From: Branchinecta lynchi | Taxonomy: Eukaryota; Arthropoda; Branchiopoda; Anostraca; Branchinectidae | Direction of reading: 5' to 3' | DNA length: 64,000 nt | Assembly: GCA_023053575.1 (NCBI GenBank) | Contig: JAKZAP010000011.1 | Span: forward strand, 1,736,001-1,800,000 | Shown: positions 45,801-56,702 of the stretch, in pieces | Layout: the number at the start of each line of letters is the position of its first letter | How positions within the stretch are numbered: the first letter of the stretch is position 1 | Translations under genes and position numbers: made by a program | Notes under the pieces: model-generated | What the model was told of the DNA's origin: nothing | Seen by the model: the letters and a program-made list of their open reading frames with translations, nothing else | Databases searched by the model: none

Positions 45801-48800
45801 TGCACTGGGGCTAAACAAAGAAATTTCACCTTCTATAGATAAACAAGACTAAAGGTTTCGATGGGATCCCAAAAGTTCAAATTTGATCCAGACAATTAGG
45901 TCTTTTGACTCCTTGAACACTTTTACTATTAAAATTTAGAAACAGATTAAGGCCAAATAGCTAATCATATGAAAAACCAAGTTCAGATATGGATTCAGCA
46001 TGTGCGTTTACCCCTTTAAGTCATATCTATTTTGACGAGGCAGATCGAAACTTCCTGCCTTACTTCTGCCACTTTTCCGGTTTTGGAGGAATTCCGGAAC
46101 TACTTGTCCGGCGACAAAATAAGCTCAAAAACAATTTCAGCATGTCTCCTTACCCCTAGATCCAACCTCTAATCAACTTCAGATTAAACTTTTACTCTTA
46201 ACAAATTTTCCGGTTTCAGCCGGATTCCGAGCGATCGATACGTCCGGTGAGAAAACGACTGTCATATGCGAATTCAGCATGTCTACTTGCCCGCATATCG
46301 AACTCTTATCAAATTTAAATAAAACTTTTACTTTAAACAAATTCTCCGGTTTGGGCCGGATTCCGGCAGAACTAATTGTCCGGCGACAAAATCATTTTCA
46401 TATTCGGACTCAGCACGTTTCCTTGCTCCTAAACCGAATCTCCAATCAACTTCATATTAAACTTTTACTTTTCACAAATTTCCCGGTTTTCGCCGGATTC
46501 CGGGTGAACTATTTGTCCGGCGAGAAAATAAATTTCATATTCGGATTCAGCATGTCTCCTTACCCCTAATTCAATTATTTCATTAGCTTAACATATTTTG
46601 TGTTCCCCTTAATTTCAAACCCCTCCCTCACCCCTAAATATAGAGCTACATAGCCCATCTTCGAACTTGACTTATACTTTGACCTAAAGAGTCCTCATGC
46701 CAAGTTTGATCAAAATATCTTAACCGCTTCGAGAGTTATCGTGCTAACAGACGGACGGACGGACAGACGGTCAACTTTTGCAATGTCATAGGTATCCCTC
46801 CACTTACGTTTTGGGATCCCAGAAAAAATAATAACAGTCTATAAGTAGAGAACTGATAGACAAAAGTGCTCCCCAGCCGGGATTTGAACACAGGACCCTC
46901 TGCTTACAATGCAGTCGCTCTACCAACTGAGCTGCCTATACCTACCTACCTACCTACCAACTGAGCTCCTATAGCCGGCTTCTACCAGACTGAGCTACCT
47001 ATACCTACCTACCAAGTGAGCTACCTGAGACTGAGCTACCTATACCTACCTACCAACCTACCAACTGAGCTCCTATAGCCGGCTTCTACCAGACTATTGT
47101 AGTTGTTTGCGAACTCTGTTCACAAGCCCCTCGGTAGTTCAGTTGGTAGAGCGACTGCCTTGTAAGCAGAGGTCCTGGGTTCAAATCCCGGCTGGGGAGC
47201 ATTTTTGTCTATGAGTTCACTACTTATAAAATGTTTCCATCTCAAGGGCGTCTTCCCCATTAAAATTATATATTTGGTTTCCACCATGAGTCCCCGTCTT
47301 GTGGGTCCTGGTATGTCTACGTGGCTCCGGCAATGGAGTCCTAGACTGCTAAATTATATTCGAAAAATTGTGTATGGTTTACTGGTCACGATACAAGTCC
47401 CTTGTGTAAAAATGCTATATATGTAATAACAGTCTACTTACTCTCCCATGGTGCCAGGGCATTTCGATTTCAGAAACTTGTACAATGGGTGAGCATTGTC
47501 GCCATTGACTTCAATCTTGGAGAACATGTCGAACTTCACTCCAAATTGCTTCACAAAATCTTTTATATCTTCTTCTGTTCCAGGTTCCTATAAAGCATTG
47601 TGCTATCATTAAAAACAAACCATATTAGGGTGGGGCCATTTAGGTGGGGCGTGTGTCTGTGTCTGAAACAGCTGTGCCAGTTTCGCCCACTTCCAAACCT
47701 ACGGGTAAAACATACCAAATCAAAAACACAAAATATCCAGTTCCACTGCTTCTTGAAAACCGTTATTTGATTCACGAAAGCAGTAGTAGTAAATATGACT
47801 AAGTCCAAAACACGCCAGCGATCCCGAGGAAGAAGGAGTAAGCGTCTTCGTAACGACTCAAACTCAACGACTCAAATCCTCTGTCAACCAATCACGGCGA
47901 TTTTTGGGAGTAGATGTGACACCACTTACACCTTTCTTCCGCTAGGTACCCGGAGAGGCCGGATTTTTCGCATCGCAAGGAGAGATAGTCATCAAGAGTA
48001 TTAGTTCAACGTTGTATTTGGTCAATGGCGCCGCTAGCCTGCCTGGACATTGCCCAACTCGCTTTTCGTGCCCTGTAGCATCTCGTATCCGTTCAAAATG
48101 TGTGTATGGTCTGCCTAACCGGCGACTGTGATAACACAGCTAATCGATGGGGCTAATCGTGCCCTGCACGAAAATACTCGGAAGTGATCTAATAATGAGA
48201 ATAAGCCTGCCTAGCGCTTCAGCTAACCTTTAAAGTTTAACTGAAAAGCCAACTTATTTTTGTGTCATTTAACTGAATAAACTGAATTATTTGGATTCGG
48301 CAAAGGGATTTGTTTACTTCTATCTAGCTGTAGTTATGACGTTCAGAATATCTGCAGGCCCACAGCATAAATTCTACTATGACGCGGTAAAACTCAATCT
48401 CAACACAAACGCAATTTTTCAGTGGGCAGTGGTGAGATTGGTGAAGATTGCTAGTGCCTGAACAAAAAAAAAAACATGAATCTCTCTCGTAGGGCATACA
48501 ACAAAAATACAAGCGCATAGAGGTACCATAAATCTCACGAAAATTTCACTATTTGAAAATCGAATTTCGCGAATAGCGGAACAACGAAGTAGCACATTTT
48601 CAGCGGGTCTTCCAAGCCAATTTAAGTAAATACGTGATGACTAGCCCTTTTCGGTTAAACTTTAAAGGCACCGAGCAGCGGTGGCGATATTACAATATAA
48701 ACTCTTAACACACTTTAAAGCTGACATCCAAAGTCACACAAGGCAGACGGGAAACAACCCAGACGCGTTAAGCATTGTCCAAATAAGTGTTCTAATGTGT

Positions 48801-51800
48801 ATTACGGCGTATAGACTTATTACAGATTCCTCTTTTCCTCGGGGCGCGCTGTAATAAGGCGAATAAAAAGAGAATAGAGCCACGTTTTATTTTCCCTTAT
48901 GCAGAGCCAATCAGATCGCTTGGTTGGTTCCGCCAGCTGGCCGAGGAGAGGAGCAGCATCATCAGGGTTGCCACGGGAAGCACTCTACTTTGTTGGAAGT
49001 TGAAGAAACAACTTTTCTTCAAAAGAACACCTTTTATTCTGTTACGACTGCTTACTGTGAGTTCGAGGACCCATGCATGTCCGTCCGTTAATTTAATAGC
49101 TTTTTGAGATCCCAAAACGTAAGTGGAGGGATACCTATGACATCGCAAAAGTTGTCCGTCTGTGCGCGCTATAACTCTCGAAGAGAGCGAGATATTTTGA
49201 TGGAACTTGGTGTGAGGATTCATTGGGTCAAGGGTAAGGTGAAGTTCGTAGACGGGCTCTGTAGCCCTAGATTTAAGGGTGGGGGAGGGGGTTCAAATTA
49301 AGGGACAAACAAAATATTTTTAAACAGCTAGTGTGATAGTCGATTATGGGGTAAGAAGCATGCTGAGCACGATAGTGAAAACCATTTTCTCTCCGGACAA
49401 GTAGTTCGCCCGGAATCCGGCAGAAACCGGAAAGTTGGTTAAAAGTATAAGTTTTATTTGAAGTGTGTAAATGATCAATTTTGGGGTAAGAAGACATTCT
49501 AAACATGACGGTGAAAACAATTTTCTCGTCGAACAAGTAGTTCGTCCGGAATCCGGCAAAAACCGGAAAGTTGGTTAAAAGTAAAAGTTTCATTTGAAGT
49601 TGATTAGATGTTCGATTTAGGGGTAAAAAAACATGCTGAACACGATGGTGAAAACCATTTTCTCGCCGGACATCTAGTTCGCTCGGAATCCGGCCAAAAC
49701 CGGAAAGTTTGTTAAAAGAAAAAATTTGATTAGATGACAGGTTAACGGGTAAGAAGAGAGGCTGAGTCTGTATATGACAATCATTTTTTACCCGGACATG
49801 TAATTAGTCCGGAATCCGGTTGTAACCGGAATTTTTTTTTAAGGCAAACTTTTATTCAAAGTTGATTAGATATTCTTTATAGGGATTTGACGCTGGATTT
49901 GTTTCAGAATTTTCTTTTTTTGCTGGACTAGTAATTCGGGATTACTAGTCCGAATCCCGCGAATCCCCGAATCCCGCTCGGAATTCGGGCGAAACCGGAA
50001 ACTTGGCAGAAGTAAAGCAGGAAGTCTCGGTCAGTACCGCCAAAATAGACACGGCTTATAGAGGTATATCTGAACTTGTTTTTTTCTGATAATTGGCCTG
50101 GCGAAGACTGGATTCGGTGAAGACCATACCCTATTGTCTGAATCAAATATTAGATTTTTGGGATCCCATCGACACCTTTGGTCTTGTTACAATATAAAGG
50201 GCGTCATCTTTTACTGCTATACTTAAGAACCCTTTTTCTGATCTTTAGAAGCTCGGAAAATTGTATCAGCGTGGTCACTCCGAATGCTGTATCGATAAGA
50301 AACTTTTGACATAAACACCGCGTATAACACTATTCAGCTTATTACACCTCTCTGAACAATAGTTGCGTTTTTGATCGCCTGTGTAAGTTCCCCTGTGAGT
50401 TCACCGTTGAAGCTTAATTTCTGTTTTTACACTCAGTTCGCCTGACGCCTTCGCCGTTTCAAGACGCAGGTGCATACAAACGGAAAATATGCACCCCGGC
50501 AAATCATTCATAAATTCGCCTAAATAAGTCAGTAAAGGCGGTAAAGGGTAGTTACATTTGAAAATTGAACAAGACACTTGAAAATTGAACAAGACACTTG
50601 AAATATACAAGTTGTAATCATCCGTTTCCAAACACACTTTCCAGGACTTTCAATTTTGTTGGGTTAATTTATTCATGACAGGCGAACTTGGACCGGGAAC
50701 TGCGTCTGCGTCACAGTTCGCCGTTTCACTCGCCGGTGTTGTAGAACCGAGAACTGACACGGTCTCCGTTTCAGCAAAAACGACAATTAAACAAACTACG
50801 AACTCGGAAGGTGATCGAAAACGAGAAATAAGAAGAACTGAGATCAGGAACGGCAATCAAAAACGCAACTAATGCTTTACGAAACAGACCCGTCTCAACA
50901 CTGAGAATTGCGCAATAAGAGGGAACTGTTTGTTCCTGACTAAGGTTTACAGGATTCCACTGCTCGATGTCTACTCCCAGAACGCCACCGAACATCAATG
51001 TCCAGGTCTAAAATTTGCTCTAGAACAAGACGTTCCCACCTGTCCCTGACTGTAAACGTCCATAAAGAAGCCTATAAAAGTAAATTTTCAGATTCCCTAC
51101 ACACCTCAACCGATGTATCTTGGTCTTGTTCAGTTCTCTAGCAATTTTTGTGGGTTTCTTGGCCGTATGATTTACTGAAGTCGACATCCGGACGGGCATG
51201 AGGCACGACATTCCGTTGTTTCGGGACTGGGTTCAAAGTCTAACTTCCAAGTCTGCTTTGCAACGGATCTTGTGCCGTGACGCTAGTCTTCTCCGTTACA
51301 GTTTTGTTGTTGTGACTGTTTTTTCTAAGTTGCATTGTGGCGGGTACGCGGCCTGCCTTGACAAGTTGACAAGCCTGGCTTGTAACGGGGATTCTGACAT
51401 ATATATGATGTAATGGGTTTTCGTCTGCCTTGTGCCTGGTCATGGTTGTATAGAAAAAAGTCTACTGCGTTTGTGGGTCTGAACTCTGGTGGGACTTTAA
51501 TGAATTTTAGCTGCGTTCTTTGTCACGGGAGTTCTCACGGGTGGTCTCCGGTTTTTCTTATAAGCCGTTTTTGCATCCACCGGGGTGACTACTCACCAGT
51601 CTTATAACCTGTTTCTGAACTAACCGTTATCTGGTTTTACCTCACCAGTGCAGACTAACCAGAACCTGCTCGGGAGTCCGGCTTCAGCGAGGAGGTAGCA
51701 AGTTCTTCCTTTCTGATAGATAGATAGCGACGATCGTGGTTATAAACCAAATTTGCGATTACTGTCAAACAGACAGAAAAAACTACAATATATCTGTAAA

Positions 51801-54800
51801 ATGTCAGTACGCTTAAAAATTCAAACTTCGTTAAAATATTTCACGAACTCGGGAACAAAACTTTTTGCATATCTAGCGTGTTTTTTAGGTACGGGACAGA
51901 GCTTGGGAACCTTAGAACTTACCACTCCTTCTGGTCGACTTCTAACATTTTGATCGGGGGGAGGGAGGAATGGGGGGTGGAGAGGATGAGATACCATGGC
52001 TGAACCGATTAAACTCAACCGTGAAGAGATAGTAATAAGTTCAAAGTGTAAAAGTGGTTCGTCTCTTCTTCTTGAGCATCTAACCTTGCTATATCAGATG
52101 ATTTTTTCTTCGAGTTTAGTTCCAGATTTATTTTGTGTTGGTATTATTACCCCGGTTATTAAGAAAGGAAAACCGACCAATATTTACAGTTCATATCGGC
52201 CAATAACTGTTTCGCCTGTTCTATGTAAGATCCTCGAGCTATTGGTGATCAATGATATTAATATAAAGTGTTATACACCAACGAATCAGTTTGGTTTCAA
52301 AAAAGGGGTAGGGCGTGAGCACGCGCACTGCCTTATTGCAAAATTAATAACCCATGCACATGAAAATGATGAAACTCTGGTGTTGGCTGGTCATGAAGTG
52401 ACTAGAGCGTCCGACTCTGGTATTCACGCCCATATCCTAGAATGTGCTTACTGTAGGGGAGTTAGTTCGTCTGTGATTAGAGTGCTACGAAATATGTATA
52501 ATAAGCTGAGTGCAAGAGTAAAGGTACAATGTCAGGGACTAGAAAATCTCACCCCTCCCATCCCTATTAAGAAAGGTATCCACCAGGGAGCAGTGACTTC
52601 CCCACCACTTTTCAATAATAGTGTATTAATACCTCAAGAGAAAGCGCTCACAACATGTATATTAGATGGAATAGATGTATCGATGGCTAATTACGCCGAC
52701 GACATTCTGAATATAAGCCGCACAGTAAAAGGAATCGAATCTAATTTCCGCATTCTTGATGTTGAGTATGGAGAAGTTGGTTTGTCTTTCAACAAAAGTA
52801 AAACTGAAATAATGATTTTTAATCCTCGTTCCAAAGAGCCTATCGAAACTGATATTGGTGGTGAGTTGCTAAAGCCCAAGGATTCTCTGACATATCTGGG
52901 GCTGCCTATTGGACCAAGTGTTCGTGCTACTCGTCTGTTGTTAAAAAGTCTTTTCGCGGAAAAAACTCGTAAAGCTTATGGCCTTCTTATTGCATTAAAT
53001 TATAAGTTTTGTAGAAGCATTCTAGGTAAAGTGTATAATGCGTTCGTTATTCCCCACCTCCTTGCATTAGCACCGTTTTGGTGTATTTTCACTGAGTCAG
53101 ATATTAAAGCCTTATGCAAGTGTTTTTATAAATTTGCAAAATATCTGTTGAGACTTCCGCCTTGGTCAAGTAACACCAGCATATCAAGGAAGTACGGAGT
53201 AGCCCAGCCCGTAATTGCTGTGCAGAAACGTTTAATGCGGTACAGGGAAGACCTTGATCCGACAAGCGATATGTATAGACTCCTGAAATAGTTGATAATG
53301 TGTTGTTGATTACGTAGTGTTGTGTATTGTGTAGCTTTTCCTTATTTTTCCTACTCCATTTTTTGTGTATTTATACATTACGATGGGTAATAAAATTATT
53401 AATTAATTAAAAAACTAATTCGAAAAAATTTCCAGGAAAGAGCGACATGGCCACAAACCTGATTTCCGAACTGATTGCATGGGAAAGCCAACACCTTGAA
53501 TCCTTGCGCTTCATACTTATTATGGAGCTTCACCAGCTCTATATAGTTGGTGGTTGTGAGACCACATTTGCAAGCAACGTTGACAATGACACAGATGTTT
53601 CCCTTATACTGGTCAAGAGAAATTTCCTTGCCATCAATATTCTTCACGCGAAAATCGTAAATGGATTTGGCCTGCTTCCAGTCCTTGGTCATGGCACCGG
53701 CTTCAGCTGACGCAAATTTCTGCAAAAGAAAAGAAAAGAAGAGCGTGTCCCATCCTACTTACAATAGTTACTACACATGACGTACCGAATTCTTGCTTTT
53801 TGCAGTTAAGGTTGGAACGATTTTTCTATGTTCCAGCGGAATGTCATGCCACGGTCGAGTCCGACCAATCGCGTAACAGAGATCCGTACACTTATTTCGA
53901 GAAGGTTGGAACGGTCAGCGTAGTAACTTTTCGTGAGATTGGAACGGAAATAGTAACTAATAATTACTATTAGTTGCGTTCTTGATCGAACTTTCGCTCG
54001 TCGTTCACTTAGCCGGTTGCTTAATTTCCGTTTTCGAACGCCGTCGAAGTTCACCGTTTGCTTAAGTTTTTACGACTCAGGCGATCCTTGCCCGGTCGAC
54101 GTTTCTTCGACGATTTAAGCAAACTTCGAACTTGTAGCTCACGAAGTTCGACGGTTAGGGTCTGAAGGACAAAGAAAATGTGACCGGCTACCAAAAACGG
54201 GATTTAAATAGAGACCTTTGACTTTGAAGGTAACTTCAAACTTCGATCAAAAATGCAGCTATTGTTAGAAGGGTGGAACACGCTCGAAGACTGAAGATAA
54301 GAAAATCGAACTCCGCAAAAACTGTCCCAACAGACAGCAGCTCAGCTTGCTATAGGATTAAGAAACGGGGGGTTGGGAAAGCCCGTCATTTCCTAACTCC
54401 ATTTTCTATTGCCCATTTTTTGCTTTCCTGTCTCTTCTAAAGAGGCTTCGTTGTAATTGCATCGGTCATAGCCTAACAAACAGAGATGGGCGAATCCGAT
54501 CGTGAAAGGATTCAAATCCGATCGTGAAAGGATTCAAATCCAAATCTAGGGCTGGGTACGAATCCGAATCCACCATTTCACGCTGATGATTCGAATCCGA
54601 CCTAAAAAAAATCAAATCATGTAGGCTACATAGGTAGGGCCGTCATGGGGGGGGGGGGGGGAGGGGGGAAAACAGTCAATTTATTTTTGGAAACAGTCGA
54701 CTTTCCTTCAAAACATTCGGTTTTTCGTACAAACAGTCGAATTTTTCTTAAAAACAATCGTTTTTTTTTTAAATGAGTCGATTTTTAGTCAAAACAGTTG

Positions 54801-55748
54801 CAAAACCAGTAGGTGAAAATGACCAGCCAGTCGGTAAAAATTTGTCCTTCCCCCCAAACATTTTGGCTAGTAACGCCTCTGTATCACCCCCCTCCCCCCC
54901 CCCCCCCCAAACGTTTTTGCTAGTAACACCTGTGTACATAGGTTACAGTTATAAAAATCAAAGGTGACACAAAGCACTCACACAAAAAAGCAAATCAGAC
55001 GGTTAATTGGACGATGTCAATCATATTTCTAGGTTTTCATGTGGGCTTGTTATAGTATGGACTTCCTCTCGGCAACCAGAAATGAATTTTGGGCTAGTTA
55101 AGCACAATAACTTAAGCAAAATTGGGAAAATATTAGAAACTGAGTGGAATCGTAAGTTTCAGGGTTTGGAATAGCCAAAAGAACGAATCCTGGATTCGGA
55201 TTCACCCATCTTTGCTACCAACATTACTGATCTACCCACATCCTGAACCGTCATTCCATTCTCGAGATTCCGGACTGAACTTCCCGTGTCATGGACCCCC
55301 CCCCCCCCCTAACGGCGCTAGATTGATTCTTTCATTCTCACTTTTCGGCATTTTTAGACGTCGATCAGACCGGAAGCTCAAAACTGTATCTACTGCGACT
55401 TGTGCTTTAAAATGTGCCATCCTGCGTTCAAAACTTCTCCCAAAAACGGCTCTGGTACAAACTGCAAATACACTAGACTTTGCTAGGAATGGCAGTTCTT
55501 CTTTCAAGAAGTTCCCAGATTTTGCAAATGAAAGAACAAATTTCTGCAATCCACCATGGATAGAGGGAAGGAATGTTTAGAAAGGAGAGTCAAGATCGAT
55601 CCGAGCCAGTAAAATGCTATGTCTACAATTCAAGGATAGCTGAAGAAAAAGACACGTTGACCACGAAACGCTGACAAATTTATACTTACAGCCAAAGATC
55701 CCGCTGAACCCAGAAGGACCACGCCGGCAGTCGAAAGTGTTCTAAGCT
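42894..55748 (-). CDS. GPx-B: cysteine GPX4-type glutathione peroxidase with leader
   Basis: Five exons are recognised on -: 55748-55690 (59 bp), 53719-53459 (261 bp), 47587-47442 (146 bp), 45735-45651 (85 bp) and 42938-42894. All junctions are GT-AG and in phase. The first known exon reads [19 protein letters not shown], a hydrophobic leader that fits a signal peptide or organelle presequence. The start codon must lie in an exon upstream that I did not find. The catalytic residue is Cys (TGT, 53564-53566) in [21 protein letters not shown] and IKWNFTKF supply the Gln, Trp and Asn. It ends LLKLFGSKL. Cys enzymes of this family usually prefer thioredoxin-type donors. Exons 3 and 4 have the same lengths and phases as GPx-A, showing duplication. 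Introns contain LINE, SINE and R1 insertions. Confidence 0.9.
44075..45417 (-). repeat. GGGATCCC-family element (R1), minus copy
   Basis: Read on -, it begins TTTCTGGGATCCCAAAACG (45417), has the CGCAAAAGTAGTCCGTCTGT block, several 137-bp-type units (45040-44600) and ends CGAAACCATTGGTCTTG (44075). A hammerhead-like repeat (45105-45225) has inserted inside it. Both flanks are TACCATGGTA-family sequence. Confidence 0.85.
45105..45225 (+). repeat. Hammerhead-like core repeat, plus copy nested in R1
   Basis: ACAGCCAGACGAGGACCC, loop TTGCCAAGAA, GGGCCGAAATATCG, then CTGACGTATCCGTAAAC. GAAA is intact, but CTGACGAG reads CAGACGAG, which would weaken the core. The sequence matches the - strand at 22880-22995. 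Confidence 0.5.
45841..46825 (-). repeat. GGGATCCC-family element (R1), minus copy
   Basis: On - it begins with GGGATCCCAAAACGTAAGTG (near 46822), has GTCCGTCCGTCTGTTAGC-type sequence, diverged 137-bp units and ends CGAAACCTTTAGTCTTGTT at 45841. It lies in the GPx-B intron between the 146-bp and 85-bp exons. Confidence 0.85.
46845..47395. repeat. tRNA-derived SINE pair in inverted orientation
   Basis: A tRNA-like head lies on - at 46937-46867 and another on + at 47126-47201. Both have box A (GTAGTTCAGTTGGTAGAG) and box B (GGTTCAAATCC or a close form) and a loop with anticodon TGT (Thr). The + copy has the body TTTTTGTCTATGAGTTCACT to about 47395, shared with 30090-30265. Between them is a TACC-rich simple repeat with two CCTATAGCCGGCTTCTACCA blocks. 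The acceptor arm can pair over 9 bp with one mismatch, which is not canonical, so a SINE is likelier than a working tRNA gene. Confidence 0.75.
47795..48005 (+). repeat. Dispersed repeat shared with 33470-33640
   Basis: CGACTCAAATCC, CAATCACGGCGAT, CTTTCTTCCGCTAG and TACCCGGAGAGGC appear in the same order as at 33470-33640. Also similar to 18440-18610. Confidence 0.6.
48006..49100. other. GPx-B intron sequence without visible features
   Basis: Short ORFs lack motifs, and I saw no shared repeats. Confidence 0.4.
49101..50188 (+). repeat. GGGATCCC-family element (R1), plus copy
   Basis: It begins TTTTTGAGATCCCAAAACG, has a short GTCCGTCTGTGCGCGC block and about four 137-bp-type units between 49340 and 49740. 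It ends TTTTTGGGATCCCATCG and TTTGGTCTTGTT. A duplicated GAATCCCG word near 49955 marks local slippage. Confidence 0.85.
50385..50735. repeat. Dispersed repeat shared with 59310-59640 (inverted)
   Basis: Blocks GTTCCCCTGTGAGTTCACCG, CGCCTGACGCCTTCGCCGTT and GGGAACTGCGTCTGCGTCAC recur in reverse complement at 59310-59640. A 21-bp unit with TGAAAATTGAACAAGACACT is doubled near 50560. No protein recognised. Confidence 0.65.
50736..51990. other. GPx-B intron sequence without visible features
   Basis: Several short ORFs on both strands lack motifs. A G-rich tract sits at 51955-51985, just before the LINE fragment. Confidence 0.4.
51996..53291 (+). pseudogene. LINE family B-related reverse transcriptase, 5'-truncated
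   Basis: The open 431-residue frame holds the RT fold: [53 protein letters not shown], catalytic [13 protein letters not shown], and [13 protein letters not shown] in the thumb. Motif A, normally DxxxAFD in LINEs, reads [10 protein letters not shown], so the first catalytic Asp appears to be Glu and the aromatic is Ser. The frame is otherwise intact, which is unusual for a 5'-truncated copy with a damaged active site. It ends at 53291, 168 bases from a GPx-B exon. The - strand lacks coding signals here. It lacks the endonuclease. Confidence 0.85.
53747..54285. mobile_element. About 540-bp TIR element (GAGCGTGTTCCA type)
   Basis: GAGCGTGTCCCATCCT at the left matches the complement of AGAAGGGTGGAACACGCTC at the right, with possible GAA duplications. 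The interior has TTTCGAGAAGGTTGGAACGG and GGAACGGAAATAGTAACTAA. The same sequence, more diverged, flanks the foldback at 57099-57800. Confidence 0.6.
54640..54940. repeat. AAACAGTCG-rich repeat related to the hAT-like element
   Basis: A G-run (54647) is followed by six or more units with AAACAGTCGA-type words, then ACATTTTGGCTAGTAACGCC and a C-run. The same order of blocks occurs at 12140-12347. The right end GTAACGCCTCTG matches the terminus of that element. Confidence 0.6.
54941..55689. other. GPx-B intron sequence without visible features
   Basis: An open frame at 55212-55580 has an equally open frame on the opposite strand and no motif. I do not call it a gene. A C-run lies near 55298. 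Confidence 0.4.
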
Positions 55749-56700
55749 CTGTAAAGGTGAACAGTAAACAAATTTAGTATTTTTCTACTGACAGAGTACC
55801 CAATGAAGAAAAACCTGGTTATTCTCAACTAAGCCCTGGCCCTGGTTCTTTCACTGGCTGCAAAGCTCCTTTTTTAACTCCCTTCTCTATGAATGGGACC
55901 GTTTAAAATATATTCAAAAATACTGAGTTTCACATGTCAATGGCTAGCCTACTGATAGAAAATAAGATACTTGGCATGTGTCAAGCCTGAAAAGGACCCC
56001 TGCCAAAAACGGCTGAAATACATAGCTCTAATAAAATTCAGCTGAATATCAAATATGATTTGCAGTCAGCTTGGGCTGAAGGAATATCTTGTAAATAAAG
56101 ACTAAATCACAAGGATTGCATGTGGAACATCAAAGTAAATCCATTGTGACTGAATTAATTAATACGATGATGAAATTTCATTAGTGCACTTAAGAAGAGG
56201 AAAATAGTGCATTACAGACAAAGAAAAGGAAAAAATACCCTGAGCTTTCAATGATGTAGTAAGGAAGATAAAACATTAAAAAAAGAAAAGGGAATTAAAG
56301 TAAGTAAGTAAGTAAGTAATGCTTATTAGACAGAAACTTGCTAGCTAGCTAATTTGATTGTCTTTACAAAAATTCGATTCTTTTCAACATTCACGAGTTA
56401 CATAAATACTAAATACTACAAATATTAATGTTACACTGACATTTTATTCAACATGTTAACGAATAATGGCATAAATGTGTTACTGTGTCTATTTGCTTTG
56501 ATTTTAACCGTTTTAAGTTTCAGCTGCGAACGCATGTGGAAGGAAAACAATATTACTGTTAGCCTGGTAGCATAAGTAAAAAAAAAAAAAAAAAAAAATT
56601 GGAAACAAAACAATTTTGCCATGGTCTGCAAGTGTTTAGAAGAGAGGCACTGGTAACACTACAACTTATTCAGCAAAAATGGAAAATTTGTTAGGTTACA
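55749..56700. other. AT-rich stretch upstream of the known GPx-B exons
   Basis: Apart from the core repeat at 55985-56095, an AAGTAAGT simple repeat near 56298 and an A-run near 56580, nothing was recognised. The missing first exon of GPx-B may lie here or further up. Confidence 0.4.
55985..56095 (+). repeat. Hammerhead-like core repeat, plus copy
   Basis: GCCTGAAAAGGACCCCTGCC, AAAAACGGCTGAAATACATAG, then ATTCAGCTGAATATC and a CAGTCAGCTTGGGCTGAAGG end. CTGAAAAG departs from the core at one base, and GAAA is present. Confidence 0.45.
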
Positions 56701-56702
56701 AA

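Noticed and set aside
47126..47201. Functional tRNA-Thr(UGU) gene
   Set aside because: Anticodon loop and boxes A and B are present, but the acceptor arm pairs over 9 bp with a mismatch. The head is followed by a conserved body found at 30090-30265, so it is a SINE.
50385..50735. TIR transposon
   Set aside because: The two ends share words with 59310-59640, but I could not define matching inverted termini or a target duplication.
53447..53710. 87-aa + strand ORF
   Set aside because: Exact complement of GPx-B exon 2, whose frame carries the family motifs.
55212..55580. 122-aa ORF inside a GPx-B intron
   Set aside because: The opposite strand is equally open, and there is no recognisable domain.
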